Of a stretch of DNA of 64,000 bases, positions 1 to 7,843 are shown in pieces. The stretch comes from Parachryseolinea silvisoli (GTDB lineage: Bacteria; Bacteroidota; Bacteroidia; Cytophagales; Cyclobacteriaceae): assembly GCF_021190955.1 (NCBI RefSeq), contig NZ_JAIOAO010000003.1, forward strand, positions 1,364,001-1,428,000, read 5' to 3'. A model generated the notes under the pieces. That model made no database searches and was not told the DNA's origin. It worked only from the letters and a program-made list of their open reading frames with translations. Position numbers and translations under genes: made by a program. Every line of letters begins with the position of its first letter. Positions within the stretch are counted from its first letter, which is position 1.

Positions 1-2
1 GA

Positions 3-935
3 CTGGACTACACTGTCAGGCTTTCCCATGCCCCGATCATCGTGATCGAAGGCGACGAATATCCGTCTTCTGCCCTGGACCCCACGCCAAAGTTCCTGCG
101 CTACCAGCATCACCTCGGTGTGATCAGTGGCATCTCGTGGGACCACGTTAACGCATTCCCGTCGGAGGAAGACTATGTAAAACAATTCGACATCTTTGCC
201 GACAATACACCCAAGGGTGGCATCCTGGTATATTCCGAACAGGACTCTCTTGCGCTGATGATTGGTAAAAAAGAGCGCGAAGGCATCGTGCAAGTGGTGT
301 ATAAAACTCATGCGCATACACAAGATGCCAATGGCAACTGCTTCCTGACCAACGGTAAGGAGCGGCATCTCATTCAACTTTTTGGCAACCACAATTTCCA
401 GAATCTCAGTGCTGCCAAAGAGGTATTGAAAAAGATCGGCATCACTCCCGAGCAATTCTTCGAGGCCATTCCGAGCTTCAAAGGCGCCGAAGGGCGTCTT
501 GAAAAGATCCGCGAGAATGGTTCGACTGCCGTTTATAAAGACTTTGCCCATGCACCCTCAAAAGCAAAAGCGACGGTCAAGGCACTCAAAGAGATCTTCC
601 CGGCACGCGACCTTGTTGCCTGCCTGGAACTGCATACGTATAGCAGCCTGAATAAAGATTTTCTTCCCCACTATAAAGACAGCCTGAAGGCGGCTCAGCT
701 TCCCGTCGTGTATGTAAATCCCGAGAAGACAAAAGCCAAAGGGCTGGAGGCCATTCCCGAAACAGCTATACGATCGGCGTTTGGACTGCCGTCGCTGCAG
801 GTATTTACCGACGCAGCAGCGCTGGAACAGTTCCTGCTACAACAGTCGTGGAAGAACAAGAACTTATTGATTATGAGCTCGGGCAACCTGGGGGGAATTG
901 ACGTCCACACGCTTGCTGAAAAAATAGTGGCCTAG
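3..935 (+). CDS. mpl: Mpl ligase (UDP-MurNAc:tripeptide ligase), 3' part
   Basis: C-terminal 310 codons of a Mur-ligase family protein. The frame is open to the left edge, so the start lies outside the window. Mpl joins the recycled tripeptide L-Ala-gamma-D-Glu-mesoDAP to UDP-N-acetylmuramate in the cytoplasm, returning wall fragments to peptidoglycan synthesis. The visible part opens with the central ATPase-domain signature IIVIEGDEYPSSALDP, followed by SGISWDHVNAFPSEEDY (the Mur WDH segment). The C-terminal Mur ligase domain starts near KGAEGRLEKI and includes YKDFAHAPSKAKATVKAL. EGDEY followed by SSALD is typical of Mpl rather than MurC. No operon partner is visible upstream; the exonuclease gene follows after 51 bases. 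Family assignment is firm; the exact substrate is inferred. Confidence 0.9.
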   Translation: MDYTVRLSHAPIIVIEGDEYPSSALDPTPKFLRYQHHLGVISGISWDHVNAFPSEEDYVKQFDIFADNTPKGGILVYSEQDSLALMIGKKEREGIVQVVYKTHAHTQDANGNCFLTNGKERHLIQLFGNHNFQNLSAAKEVLKKIGITPEQFFEAIPSFKGAEGRLEKIRENGSTAVYKDFAHAPSKAKATVKALKEIFPARDLVACLELHTYSSLNKDFLPHYKDSLKAAQLPVVYVNPEKTKAKGLEAIPETAIRSAFGLPSLQVFTDAAALEQFLLQQSWKNKNLLIMSSGNLGGIDVHTLAEKIVA

Positions 936-986
936 CGTTGATTTAGCTGGTATTGCTTCGTTCCTGACTAACGTTATTGTATTTGT

Positions 987-1790
987 ATGAAACTCAATCT
1001 CCGAACCCCCCTTTGTTTCTTCGATTTGGAAACTACGGGCATCAACATCACCCAGGACCGAATCCTGGAAATCGCTGTTATCAAGATGATGCCCAACGGT
1101 GAGATACACCGTAAGTCCAACGTCCTGAATCCTACAATTCCCATTCCACCCGAGTCATCGGCCATCCACGGCATACGCGAAGAAGATGTTGTGGGCAAAC
1201 CTACCTTCAAAGAAGTGGCAAAAGAATATGCCAAATTTTTAGAGGGTGCCGACCTGGCCGGGTTCAATGTATTAAAGTTCGACGTACCTGTACTCGTGGA
1301 AGAGTTTTTGCGGGCCGGCGTCGAGTTTGACTATAGCCGCAAAAAGATCATCGACGCGCAGAAGATCTTCCACCTCATGGAAAAGCGTACGCTGTCGGCG
1401 GCCTATAAATTCTATGTAGGCAAAGAGCTCGTCGACTCGCACACAGCCGAGGCTGACACAGAGGCCACGATGGAAGTGTTCCTCGCGCAAGTAGAACGTT
1501 ACGAAGGCCAGCCCGTGACAGATGGTCTGAGCCGTCCACTGGGTGAGATTAAAAACGACATGGAGGTGCTGGGCAAGCTCACCTGCGTCGACATGGTTGA
1601 CCTCGCCGGCCGCATGATCATGAACAACAAAGGCCAGGAGCTCTTCAACTTTGGCAAGCATAAGAACAAACCTGTTACCACTGTTTTTAAAGAGGAGCCT
1701 GCGTATTACGACTGGATGATGAACGGCGACTTTCCGCTGGACACGAAGCGCAAGCTGACGGAGATCAAGCTGCGCAGCTTCAAAAAATAA
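987..1790 (+). CDS. DnaQ-like 3'-5' exonuclease
   Basis: 267-residue DEDDh-type exonuclease. Motif I is CFFDLETTGINI (Asp13, Glu15), motif II is AGFNVLKFDVPVL, and motif III is DSHTAEADTEAT with the His and Asp five residues apart. This fold is shared by the proofreading subunit of DNA polymerase III and by exonuclease X/RNase T. The C-terminal 60 residues carry FNFGKHKNKPV and YYDWMMNGDF, a module seen after the nuclease domain in exonuclease X-like proteins. It may therefore act as a stand-alone DNA-repair exonuclease rather than as the polymerase proofreading subunit (inference). The start is the ATG at 987. The gene ends just before a strong bidirectional terminator shared with the M48 gene. 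Confidence 0.88.
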   Translation: MKLNLRTPLCFFDLETTGINITQDRILEIAVIKMMPNGEIHRKSNVLNPTIPIPPESSAIHGIREEDVVGKPTFKEVAKEYAKFLEGADLAGFNVLKFDVPVLVEEFLRAGVEFDYSRKKIIDAQKIFHLMEKRTLSAAYKFYVGKELVDSHTAEADTEATMEVFLAQVERYEGQPVTDGLSRPLGEIKNDMEVLGKLTCVDMVDLAGRMIMNNKGQELFNFGKHKNKPVTTVFKEEPAYYDWMMNGDFPLDTKRKLTEIKLRSFKK

Positions 1791-1808
1791 CCAATAGCAA
1801 CCCCACAT

Positions 1809-1849
1809 AAAAAAGGCTGATGCTGTCCACGACAACATCAGCCTTTTTT
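1809..1849. terminator. Bidirectional intrinsic terminator
   Basis: Perfect 12-bp arms aaaaggctgatg and catcagcctttt flank a 13-nt loop, with A and T runs on the two sides. It lies between the convergent exonuclease and M48 genes and can end transcription from both. Confidence 0.85.
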
Positions 1850-1865
1850 ATAGTATTACCTGCTA

Positions 1866-2663
1866 TTACTGTTTTTTATAATATTTCATGGCTTCGGGAA
1901 TCCAGCCTTGCAAATCCTTAATACGCGTGCCGTGCGAAGGGTGGGTCGACAGAAATTCCGGAGGCTCTGAACCGCCACCCTGGCCCATGCGCTGCCAGAA
2001 GGTCGGCGCGGCAGCGGGATCATAGCCGGCCATGGCCATAAAGATCAGACCGATGTGGTCAGCTTCTGACTCGTGCTCGCGGCTGAACTTCAACATACCG
2101 ACGTTTGTACCGGCACCGACAGCTTGCATCAGCAATTCTTTACCCGCGGTTGGATTCTGGCCCATCAACGCACCTACGGTGCTCAGGCCGTATTGGGCAA
2201 TCATCTGCTGGCTCATCCGTTCACGACCGTGGTTGGCAATCGCGTGCGCTACTTCATGGCCCATGACGACCGCCACACCAGTCTCGTCCTTACAGATCGG
2301 CATGATGCCTGTATAAAACGCCACTTTACCCCCCGGCATACACCAGGCGTTTACCATCTTGGGATCGTCGATCAGGTTAAACTCCCAGGCGAAACCCGCC
2401 AGCTCGGACGACGCGCCTTTCTGCGCCATATATTGCTCTACTGCCTTTTGAATTTTCACTCCTACCCGTTTCACCATTTGGATTTGTTCCTGGTTTGTGG
2501 AGAGTGGTCCCTTTTTGATGACTTCTGCATATTCTTTATCGGCCATCGGTATAATCTCACCATTTGAAACAAGGCTCAACTGGCTCCTTCCGGTTACTGC
2601 CACCTTGCTACAGGCGTACAGCACACTAAGGACAGCGGCAAAAACGATTACTTTTTTCCACAT
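1866..2663 (-). CDS. M48 family metallopeptidase lipoprotein
   Basis: 265-residue exported zinc peptidase. The N-terminus MWKKVIVFAAVLSVLYACS is a lipoprotein signal with Cys18 at the lipobox, so the mature protein should be anchored in an envelope membrane. The zinc site is MGHEVAHAIANH (His136, Glu137, His140), and the downstream EHESEADHIG gives the third ligand. This matches the M48 group related to Oma1/YcaL and BepA, but without the TPR repeats of BepA. Its role is probably outer-membrane or periplasmic protein quality control (inference). The reading frame extends further upstream to 2972. The ATG at 2663 is chosen because the signal peptide begins there and a -7 promoter element lies 22 bases ahead. 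Confidence 0.88.
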   Translation of the reverse strand: MWKKVIVFAAVLSVLYACSKVAVTGRSQLSLVSNGEIIPMADKEYAEVIKKGPLSTNQEQIQMVKRVGVKIQKAVEQYMAQKGASSELAGFAWEFNLIDDPKMVNAWCMPGGKVAFYTGIMPICKDETGVAVVMGHEVAHAIANHGRERMSQQMIAQYGLSTVGALMGQNPTAGKELLMQAVGAGTNVGMLKFSREHESEADHIGLIFMAMAGYDPAAAPTFWQRMGQGGGSEPPEFLSTHPSHGTRIKDLQGWIPEAMKYYKKQ

Positions 2664-2684
2664 AAGGGTTAAATTTATTTTGAA

Positions 2685-2692
2685 CAAAAATA
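2685..2692 (-). promoter_or_regulatory. Candidate -7 promoter element of M48 gene
   Basis: On the minus strand the sequence reads TATTTTTG, an exact match to the Bacteroidota -7 consensus TAnnTTTG. No clear TTTG is present at the expected -33 spacing. Transcription would start some 15 bases before the ATG at 2663, supporting that start. Confidence 0.45.
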
Positions 2693-2816
2693 CAAATCCC
2701 CACCATGATTGTTTCATAAATTGAGGGCGAAAGTTAGTCGCCCGTATGGCCGATGTCCATCGGCATACCCGGGTAATGTCTTTCCGAATGTATTGACCAT
2801 CAACTAAAACCGTACC

Positions 2817-3428
2817 ATGAGAATCTTCGCGATCGGCCGGAACTATGCCGAACACATTAAGGAACTGAACAACGAGCGCCCCGACGAACCGGTTATTTTT
2901 ACCAAGCCTGATACGGCCGTTCTTCGAAACAACGCCCCATTCTATTACCCCGATTTTTCTACAGACATTCACTATGAAGTAGAGCTTGTGCTACGTATCT
3001 GCAAAGAGGGCAAGAATATTGAACCCAAGTTCGCGGGTAAGTATTACGACGCCATCGGCATCGGCATCGATTTTACGGCGCGCGATCTGCAGCAGAAGGC
3101 GAAAGAGAAAGGCCTGCCGTGGGATATTGCTAAAGGATTTAACGGTTCTGCTCCGATCAGCGATACATTTCTTCCGGTGAGTAATTTTGATGTCAACAAT
3201 ATCAACTTCAGTCTCACCATCGATGGAGAATTAAAACAACAAGGCAATACAAGCCTTATGCTTTTTAACTTCGATTTTATAATTTCGTACGTATCGAAAT
3301 TTTTTACACTGCGCACAGGAGATTTGATTTTTACGGGCACTCCCAAGGGTGTAGGTCCGGTGAAGGTTGGGAATGTGCTATCCGCATCTATTGAGAATGA
3401 GAAACTATTGGAGTTCAGCATTAAATAA
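2817..3428 (+). CDS. Fumarylacetoacetate hydrolase family protein
   Basis: 203-residue single-domain member of the FAH fold. The family holds acylpyruvate hydrolases, 2-hydroxyhepta-2,4-diene-1,7-dioate isomerases and oxaloacetate decarboxylase/tautomerases. Visible marks are the N-terminal FAIGRNYAEHIKELNNE, the metal-binding stretch IHYEVELVLRI, then GIDFTARDLQ and KGFNGSAPIS. The C-terminal TGDLIFTGTPKGVGPVK is the family signature. These place it with the cytoplasmic, Mg-dependent FAHD1/YcgM-like enzymes that cleave or tautomerise small 2-oxo acids. The substrate cannot be read from sequence. The following M23 gene starts inside its last 32 bases. Confidence 0.88.
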   Translation: MRIFAIGRNYAEHIKELNNERPDEPVIFTKPDTAVLRNNAPFYYPDFSTDIHYEVELVLRICKEGKNIEPKFAGKYYDAIGIGIDFTARDLQQKAKEKGLPWDIAKGFNGSAPISDTFLPVSNFDVNNINFSLTIDGELKQQGNTSLMLFNFDFIISYVSKFFTLRTGDLIFTGTPKGVGPVKVGNVLSASIENEKLLEFSIK

Positions 3429-5313
3429 AATTACCACGACAACTGTTGTTGCTGTGGCCTTGTCGTATTATGCCCAGGCCCAGACCGAGTCGTTTATCTA
3501 CCCGGTACACCCCGGTCAGCCGGGCGCTCTCACGGGTACGATGGGCGAGCTACGAACAACGCATTTCCACTCCGGTATCGACATTCGTACCAACAATATG
3601 ACGGGATACCCCGTCGTCGCCTCCAAGAGCGGCTATATTTCACGCGCTTCCATGGGATCGTCGGGATATGGCAACGTGTTATACATCACACATCCCGACG
3701 GATACACGACGTTGTATGCGCACCTGGAAAAATTCCTGGGCGCAGTCGCACCACACGTGTTGGCGGAACAATATAAACTCAAGTCAGGCGAAATAGACCT
3801 CTTTTTTCAACCGGGTCAGTTTCCTGTCAAGCAGGGTGAGCTCATCGCCCTATCCGGTAACACGGGCTCTTCGGGTGGCCCGCACGTGCACTTTGATATT
3901 CGCGATCCCAACAATTACGCACTCGATCCCATAAAGGTCGCGGGCTTTAAGGAAATTGCCGACAACCTCCCCCCTGTACCCGAGAAGATTGCGCTGGTAA
4001 CGCTTGATAAAAATGCCCGTATCAACGACAAGTTCGGCCGGTTCGAGTTTTATGGTAACAAGATCGGCAACAGCTATGTCATTGCCAGCCCTATCCTGGC
4101 CAGCGGACTGATTGGTGTAGAGCTCCTGGCGAAAGACAAGCTGGCTCCAGGAAGCCCTTTCTACGGCGGCGTAAATTACCTGGAGATGTGGGTCGACAGT
4201 GCCCTGGTCTTCAGTCAGGCAATCGACAAGATTGACCTGAATGAAACACGTGCCATTTATACGCTCATGGACTTTAAGACTATGCGCACCAAGGGCACAC
4301 GTTTCTATAAGCTTTACATCGAAGACGGCAATACACTCAAGTTCTACGGCAGCTCCCCCTCCTCTGGCAAGATCACCGTTAATCCGAACAAGCTTTCGAC
4401 TGTGCGGATCCGCATGAAAGACAGTCGTGAAAACACCAGTGTGATTTCTTTTAAACTTCAACCCAACCCCGTCACACGCGAGGTGCCTACGCTGGAGCCG
4501 CTGCCGGCAACCACGGATGTAGCCTACGAAATTACAGGGAATACCCTGCAGGTGACGGCCCGCGGCGGCAAAGAATTTGCCTCTAAAGCGAAAGTATACG
4601 TGCACGGCGCGGTAACCGAAGTTGAACCCGACTATGCCAATATCGGTCGTAAAGTGTACCTGGTGGACTTACGTCGCGGCCTGCCCGATTCGGTTGTAGT
4701 GAACAACAAGACGGTGTTACCCGGATTGACGGCAACGATACCTTCCGGTACAGAATACAAGTACTACGGCGACGGAATGGACCTGCAGTTTCCGCTGGGG
4801 GCTTTGTACGATACCGTGTACCTCAACACGGCGCATTCCCTGCGTGCCGGCGGTGAGGTATTCACGATCGGCACCCGTATGATTCCGCTGCACAAAAGCA
4901 TCACGGTATTGCTCAAGACGAACAATACCTATTCACTCAACGACCGTTGGGCGGTGTATCGCATCTCCGGAAAATCGTACGCGTATATTGGCGGGGAGTG
5001 GGTCAACGACCGCATTCAATTTACAACGCGTGAGCTGGGCGATTTCACCCTGTTGCGCGATGTCGTACCGCCCTCGATCCGGGCTATTTCCATCAACAAC
5101 CAAACGGTTCGATTTAAGATCCGCGATGAGCTGTCGGGTATTGCTTCCTTCCAGGCCAGCATCAATGGACAGTGGTTGCTGATGCATTACGACAGCAAGA
5201 TCGCGACCATCTGGTCTGAACGTCCCGACAAGGCGCCCCTGAAGGGGACGTTGGAGCTGGTGGTCACGGACAATGCGGGTAACAAAAGCACTTTCAAACA
5301 AACAATCCCCTAA
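3397..5313 (+). CDS. M23 family peptidoglycan endopeptidase
   Basis: 638 residues when started at the ATG at 3397. The start MRNYWSSALNKITTTTVVAV leads to a signal peptide ending near YYAQAQ. The LytM/M23 domain covers about residues 35-180. Its zinc ligands are His58 and Asp62 in HFHSGIDIRT, and His165 in HVHFDIRD (HxH at 163-165). The remaining 450 residues look like beta-sandwich repeats with Asn/Gly-rich turns and no second catalytic motif; they may bind wall or outer-membrane partners (inference). The start overlaps the upstream gene by 32 bases and there is only a 5-base gap to bcp, suggesting one transcript. TTG at 3367 is a possible but less likely start. Confidence 0.87.
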   Translation: MRNYWSSALNKITTTTVVAVALSYYAQAQTESFIYPVHPGQPGALTGTMGELRTTHFHSGIDIRTNNMTGYPVVASKSGYISRASMGSSGYGNVLYITHPDGYTTLYAHLEKFLGAVAPHVLAEQYKLKSGEIDLFFQPGQFPVKQGELIALSGNTGSSGGPHVHFDIRDPNNYALDPIKVAGFKEIADNLPPVPEKIALVTLDKNARINDKFGRFEFYGNKIGNSYVIASPILASGLIGVELLAKDKLAPGSPFYGGVNYLEMWVDSALVFSQAIDKIDLNETRAIYTLMDFKTMRTKGTRFYKLYIEDGNTLKFYGSSPSSGKITVNPNKLSTVRIRMKDSRENTSVISFKLQPNPVTREVPTLEPLPATTDVAYEITGNTLQVTARGGKEFASKAKVYVHGAVTEVEPDYANIGRKVYLVDLRRGLPDSVVVNNKTVLPGLTATIPSGTEYKYYGDGMDLQFPLGALYDTVYLNTAHSLRAGGEVFTIGTRMIPLHKSITVLLKTNNTYSLNDRWAVYRISGKSYAYIGGEWVNDRIQFTTRELGDFTLLRDVVPPSIRAISINNQTVRFKIRDELSGIASFQASINGQWLLMHYDSKIATIWSERPDKAPLKGTLELVVTDNAGNKSTFKQTIP

Positions 5314-5318
5314 AGCAT

Positions 5319-6125
5319 ATGGCGTTGAAAATTGGCGACAAAGCCCCTGACTTCGAAGTGAACGACCAGGATGGCGTGCCCGTAAAGCTTTCTGACCTCC
5401 AAGGCCAGAAAGTTGTTTTGTATTTCTATCCGAAGGATATGACTCCCGGTTGCACTGCCGAATCATGTAATCTGCGGGACAACTACGAGCGCCTGCAGAA
5501 GCAAGGCTACGAGGTGCTCGGTATCAGCTCCGATGACGAGCAGTCACACCGTAAATTCATCGAACAACAAAATCTTCCCTTCCGCCTGCTGGCAGACACT
5601 GACCGTAAAGTACACGATGCCTACGGCACATGGGTAGAGAAGCAGATGTACGGCCGTAACTACATGGGCACCGCACGTGTGACGTTCGTCATCGATGAAC
5701 AAGGCGTGCTCGAAGACATCATCGACAAGGTAGACACCGAAAATCACACACGCCAGATCTTAAAAACGGTTGCTGAGGATGCCCGTGGCGAGCAACAGGA
5801 AGCGATACAAAACACACCCGGCAAACGGGCTTCTGCTCCGGCGCCTGTCAAGAAGGCAGTGGCAAAAAAGGCAGCTAAGAAGACCCCTGCGAAAGCACCG
5901 GTGGCCGTAAAGAAATCAGCGCCCAAAAAAGTAGCTAAGAAGATAGCGAAAAAAGCTGCGAAGAAAGTGGCTAAGAAAGCTGCTCCGAAAAAGGCCGCGA
6001 AGAAAATTGCCAGAAAAGTTGCAAAGGCAGCTCCGAAAAAGAGCGTTAGAGCCGCGAAGGCAGTAAAGAAATCAGCCAAAAAGGTGACAAAAGCACCTAA
6101 GAAGACTAAAAAGAAGTCTCGATAA
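5319..6125 (+). CDS. bcp: Bcp thiol peroxidase with histone H1-like C-terminal tail
   Basis: 268 residues, about 110 longer than a usual Bcp (near 150). Residues 1-152 form a complete peroxiredoxin of the Bcp/PrxQ class. The peroxidatic Cys45 sits in PKDMTPGCTAESC, with a second Cys50 placed as in the atypical two-Cys PrxQ group. From about residue 165 the protein becomes a Lys/Ala/Pro repeat (KKAVAKKAAKKTPAKA, then KKAAKKVAKKAAPKK) ending KKTKKKSR. This resembles the tails of eukaryotic H1 and bacterial H1-like proteins such as HctB or AlgP. The sequence is one uninterrupted frame. The tail should bind nucleic acid, perhaps placing the peroxidase on DNA (inference). A strong terminator follows, and a free Hc1 histone-like gene converges on it. 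Confidence 0.9.
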   Translation: MALKIGDKAPDFEVNDQDGVPVKLSDLQGQKVVLYFYPKDMTPGCTAESCNLRDNYERLQKQGYEVLGISSDDEQSHRKFIEQQNLPFRLLADTDRKVHDAYGTWVEKQMYGRNYMGTARVTFVIDEQGVLEDIIDKVDTENHTRQILKTVAEDARGEQQEAIQNTPGKRASAPAPVKKAVAKKAAKKTPAKAPVAVKKSAPKKVAKKIAKKAAKKVAKKAAPKKAAKKIARKVAKAAPKKSVRAAKAVKKSAKKVTKAPKKTKKKSR

Positions 6126-6149
6126 TAATATCGTAATGGCTAACAAGTG

Positions 6150-6196
6150 AAAGACCGTTTCGGCATGTCCTGATGTACTGCCGAAACGGTCTTTTT
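6150..6196 (+). terminator. Strong intrinsic terminator after bcp
   Basis: Perfect 16-bp arms (6150-6165 with 6179-6194 region) around a 13-nt loop, followed by a T run. It ends the plus-strand bcp transcript and separates it from the convergent Hc1 gene. The minus-strand T run is weak. Confidence 0.88.
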
Positions 6197-6211
6197 ATTA
6201 TCAGAATAAAC

Positions 6212-6388
6212 TTAAGCCTTATTCTTAATATCTTGAACCTCAGAGCGGATGGTTTGTGCGAGATTTTTCAGGTCTTGCATACCCTTTCTAACGCGGGTAC
6301 CAGCAGCGCTATTGCCTTTGTTATAAAACTTGTCAATATCACCTTCTAAGGAAGCGATCAGGTCTTTGAGCTCTTGAAACTTTTGCAT
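6212..6388 (-). CDS. Hc1-like histone H1 family protein (58 aa)
   Basis: Short frame translated here directly: it begins MQKFQELKDLIASLEGDIDK, continues FYNKGNSAAGTRVRKGMQDL and ends AQTIRSEVQDIKNKA, 58 residues. This matches the small Bacteroidota relatives of the chlamydial histone H1-like Hc1 family. GNSAAGTRVRKGMQDLK is the conserved core, and the whole protein reads as amphipathic helices. It should be a nucleoid-associated protein. The gene converges with the bcp-histone fusion across a strong terminator. Upstream is the SPT gene on the same strand, with 86 bases between them. Identification rests on recalled family sequence; no search was run. Confidence 0.85.
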   Translation of the reverse strand: MQKFQELKDLIASLEGDIDKFYNKGNSAAGTRVRKGMQDLKNLAQTIRSEVQDIKNKA

Positions 6389-6474
6389 TGTCTTTGGAGT
6401 TTTAGGATTAAAATTTAGTTTCTACTGCCAATTTAAGTAAAAAGGCCGAAAAACAACCCCTAAGGCGGTTTTTT

Positions 6475-7731
6475 TTAGATTGCCTTCGTTACCGACACTA
6501 AAGCTTCCTCCTTGTAAAACCCGCTGTCAAGCTTGGTTTTGAGCTTCGAGAATGCACTCAAAGTCCGCTCTACATCCTCCAGGGTATGCACCGCCGTCGG
6601 AATGATCCGGAACATGATAACGTCCTTAGGGACAACAGGATAGATCACCACAGAGCAAAAAATTCCGTAGTTTTCGCGCAGGTCCATTGCCATGTTGGCA
6701 GCCTCGCCTACCCCACCCTTGAACAGCACCGGTGTTACCGGCGACGTCGTTGTACCGATGTTGAAGCCGCGCTCTTTCAAGCCATTTTGCATGGCATTCA
6801 CGATCTTCCACAGGTTATCTTTCATCGAAGGATTGGTCTTCAACAGCTCCAGTCGCTTCAAAGCACCCACTACCAATGGCATCGGCAGGCTCTTCGCATA
6901 GATTTGTGAGCGCACGCTGTACCGCAGGTACTTGATGACGTTCTTCGAACCTGCGACAAATGCACCAATGCTGGCCATCGATTTGGCAAACGTAGAGAAG
7001 TACAGATCGACTTGATCCTGAACACCTTGCTCCTCGCCTGTGCCGGCACCGGTCTTACCCATAGTACCGAAACCGTGCGCGTCGTCTACAAACAAACGGA
7101 AATTATATTTGCTCTTCAACGCTACAACGCCTCTCAGGTCGCCTTGCTTGCCTGACATACCAAACACACCTTCGGTAATCACAAGTATACCACCGCCTGT
7201 CTCGTCGGCCAGTTTCGTGGCACGCTGCAGTTGCTTTTCGAGGCTTTCCATGTCGTTATGGGTGTATACAAAACGCTTACCCATGTGCAGACGCACGCCG
7301 TCGATGATACACGCGTGTGATTCTGCATCATACACGATCACATCTTTGCGGTCTACGAGCGCGTCGATGATCGACACCACACCCTGGTACCCAAAGTTGA
7401 GCAGCATGACGTCTTCTTTTTTCTCGAACTCAGCGAGTTGACGTTCAAGCTCCAGGTGATTTACTGAGTTCCCTGACATCATCCGCGCGCCCATTGGCAA
7501 GCCCATGCCGTATTGGGCAGCAGCCTCACCATCGGTCTTCCGTACTTCCGGATGGTTCGCCAGACCCAGGTAGTTATTTAAACTCCAGTTTAAAACATCC
7601 TTGCCATTGAACTTCATGTGAGGTCCTATTTCACCTTCCAGTTTGGGAAAGAAGAAATAGTCATCCGGGAGATGCGAATACTTGGCCAGAGGACCGGCCT
7701 CCATTTTAAGCTTGTCAAATAAATCTACCAT
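6475..7731 (-). CDS. Alpha-oxoamine synthase, serine palmitoyltransferase type
   Basis: 418-residue PLP enzyme of the KBL/BioF/SPT family. The N-terminus MVDLFDKLKMEAGPLAKYSH and WSLNNYLGLANHPEV are characteristic of the Bacteroidota SPT. The PLP-binding aspartate and histidine lie in FVDDAHGFGTMG, and the Schiff-base lysine lies in YFSTFAKSMASIGAF. It would condense an acyl-CoA with serine, giving 3-ketosphinganine for sphingolipids. In some relatives the amino acid is cysteate, leading to sulfonolipids (capnine), which are known from gliding Cytophagales; sequence alone does not separate the two. The frame is open to 7782. The ATG at 7731 is preferred because a TATTTTTG element lies between the two candidate starts and the family starts at MVDLF. 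Confidence 0.88.
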   Translation of the reverse strand: MVDLFDKLKMEAGPLAKYSHLPDDYFFFPKLEGEIGPHMKFNGKDVLNWSLNNYLGLANHPEVRKTDGEAAAQYGMGLPMGARMMSGNSVNHLELERQLAEFEKKEDVMLLNFGYQGVVSIIDALVDRKDVIVYDAESHACIIDGVRLHMGKRFVYTHNDMESLEKQLQRATKLADETGGGILVITEGVFGMSGKQGDLRGVVALKSKYNFRLFVDDAHGFGTMGKTGAGTGEEQGVQDQVDLYFSTFAKSMASIGAFVAGSKNVIKYLRYSVRSQIYAKSLPMPLVVGALKRLELLKTNPSMKDNLWKIVNAMQNGLKERGFNIGTTTSPVTPVLFKGGVGEAANMAMDLRENYGIFCSVVIYPVVPKDVIMFRIIPTAVHTLEDVERTLSAFSKLKTKLDSGFYKEEALVSVTKAI

Positions 7732-7752
7732 TTCGGGATTAGTTATTGGCCG

Positions 7753-7760
7753 CAAAAATA
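7753..7760 (-). promoter_or_regulatory. Candidate -7 element of SPT gene
   Basis: Minus strand reads TATTTTTG, matching TAnnTTTG exactly. It sits 22 bases before the ATG at 7731 and inside the longer open frame starting at 7782, so it argues for the shorter protein. No convincing -33 TTTG is seen. Confidence 0.45.
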
Positions 7761-7794
7761 AGGAAAAATCGTGTTTATACATGCCTCTCCTGGC

Positions 7795-7825
7795 TTTGCC
7801 TATGCAGAAATTATCGCTAGCATTG
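7795..7825 (+). promoter_or_regulatory. Bacteroidota-type promoter of accC operon
   Basis: TTTG (7795-7798), 19 bases, then TAGCATTG (7818-7825). This is the TTTG-N19-TAnnTTTG pattern with one mismatch. The predicted transcription start leaves a leader of roughly a dozen bases before the ATG at 7844. It is the only site in the window where both boxes were found at correct spacing. Confidence 0.6.
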
Positions 7826-7843
7826 TATTCAGGCCCTTAACCC

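Noticed and set aside
3850-4605. 251-codon minus-strand frame opposite the M23 peptidase
   Set aside because: No recognisable domain; the sense frame carries signal peptide and zinc motifs.
5744-6079. Antisense open frame rich in Ala/Phe/Thr opposite the histone-like tail
   Set aside because: It is the complement of the Lys/Ala repeat (AAG/GCT-type codons read as CTT/AGC), with no start context or domain.
7732-7782. Upstream start of the SPT gene adding 17 residues
   Set aside because: Extension is not family-like and contains the -7 promoter element of the gene.
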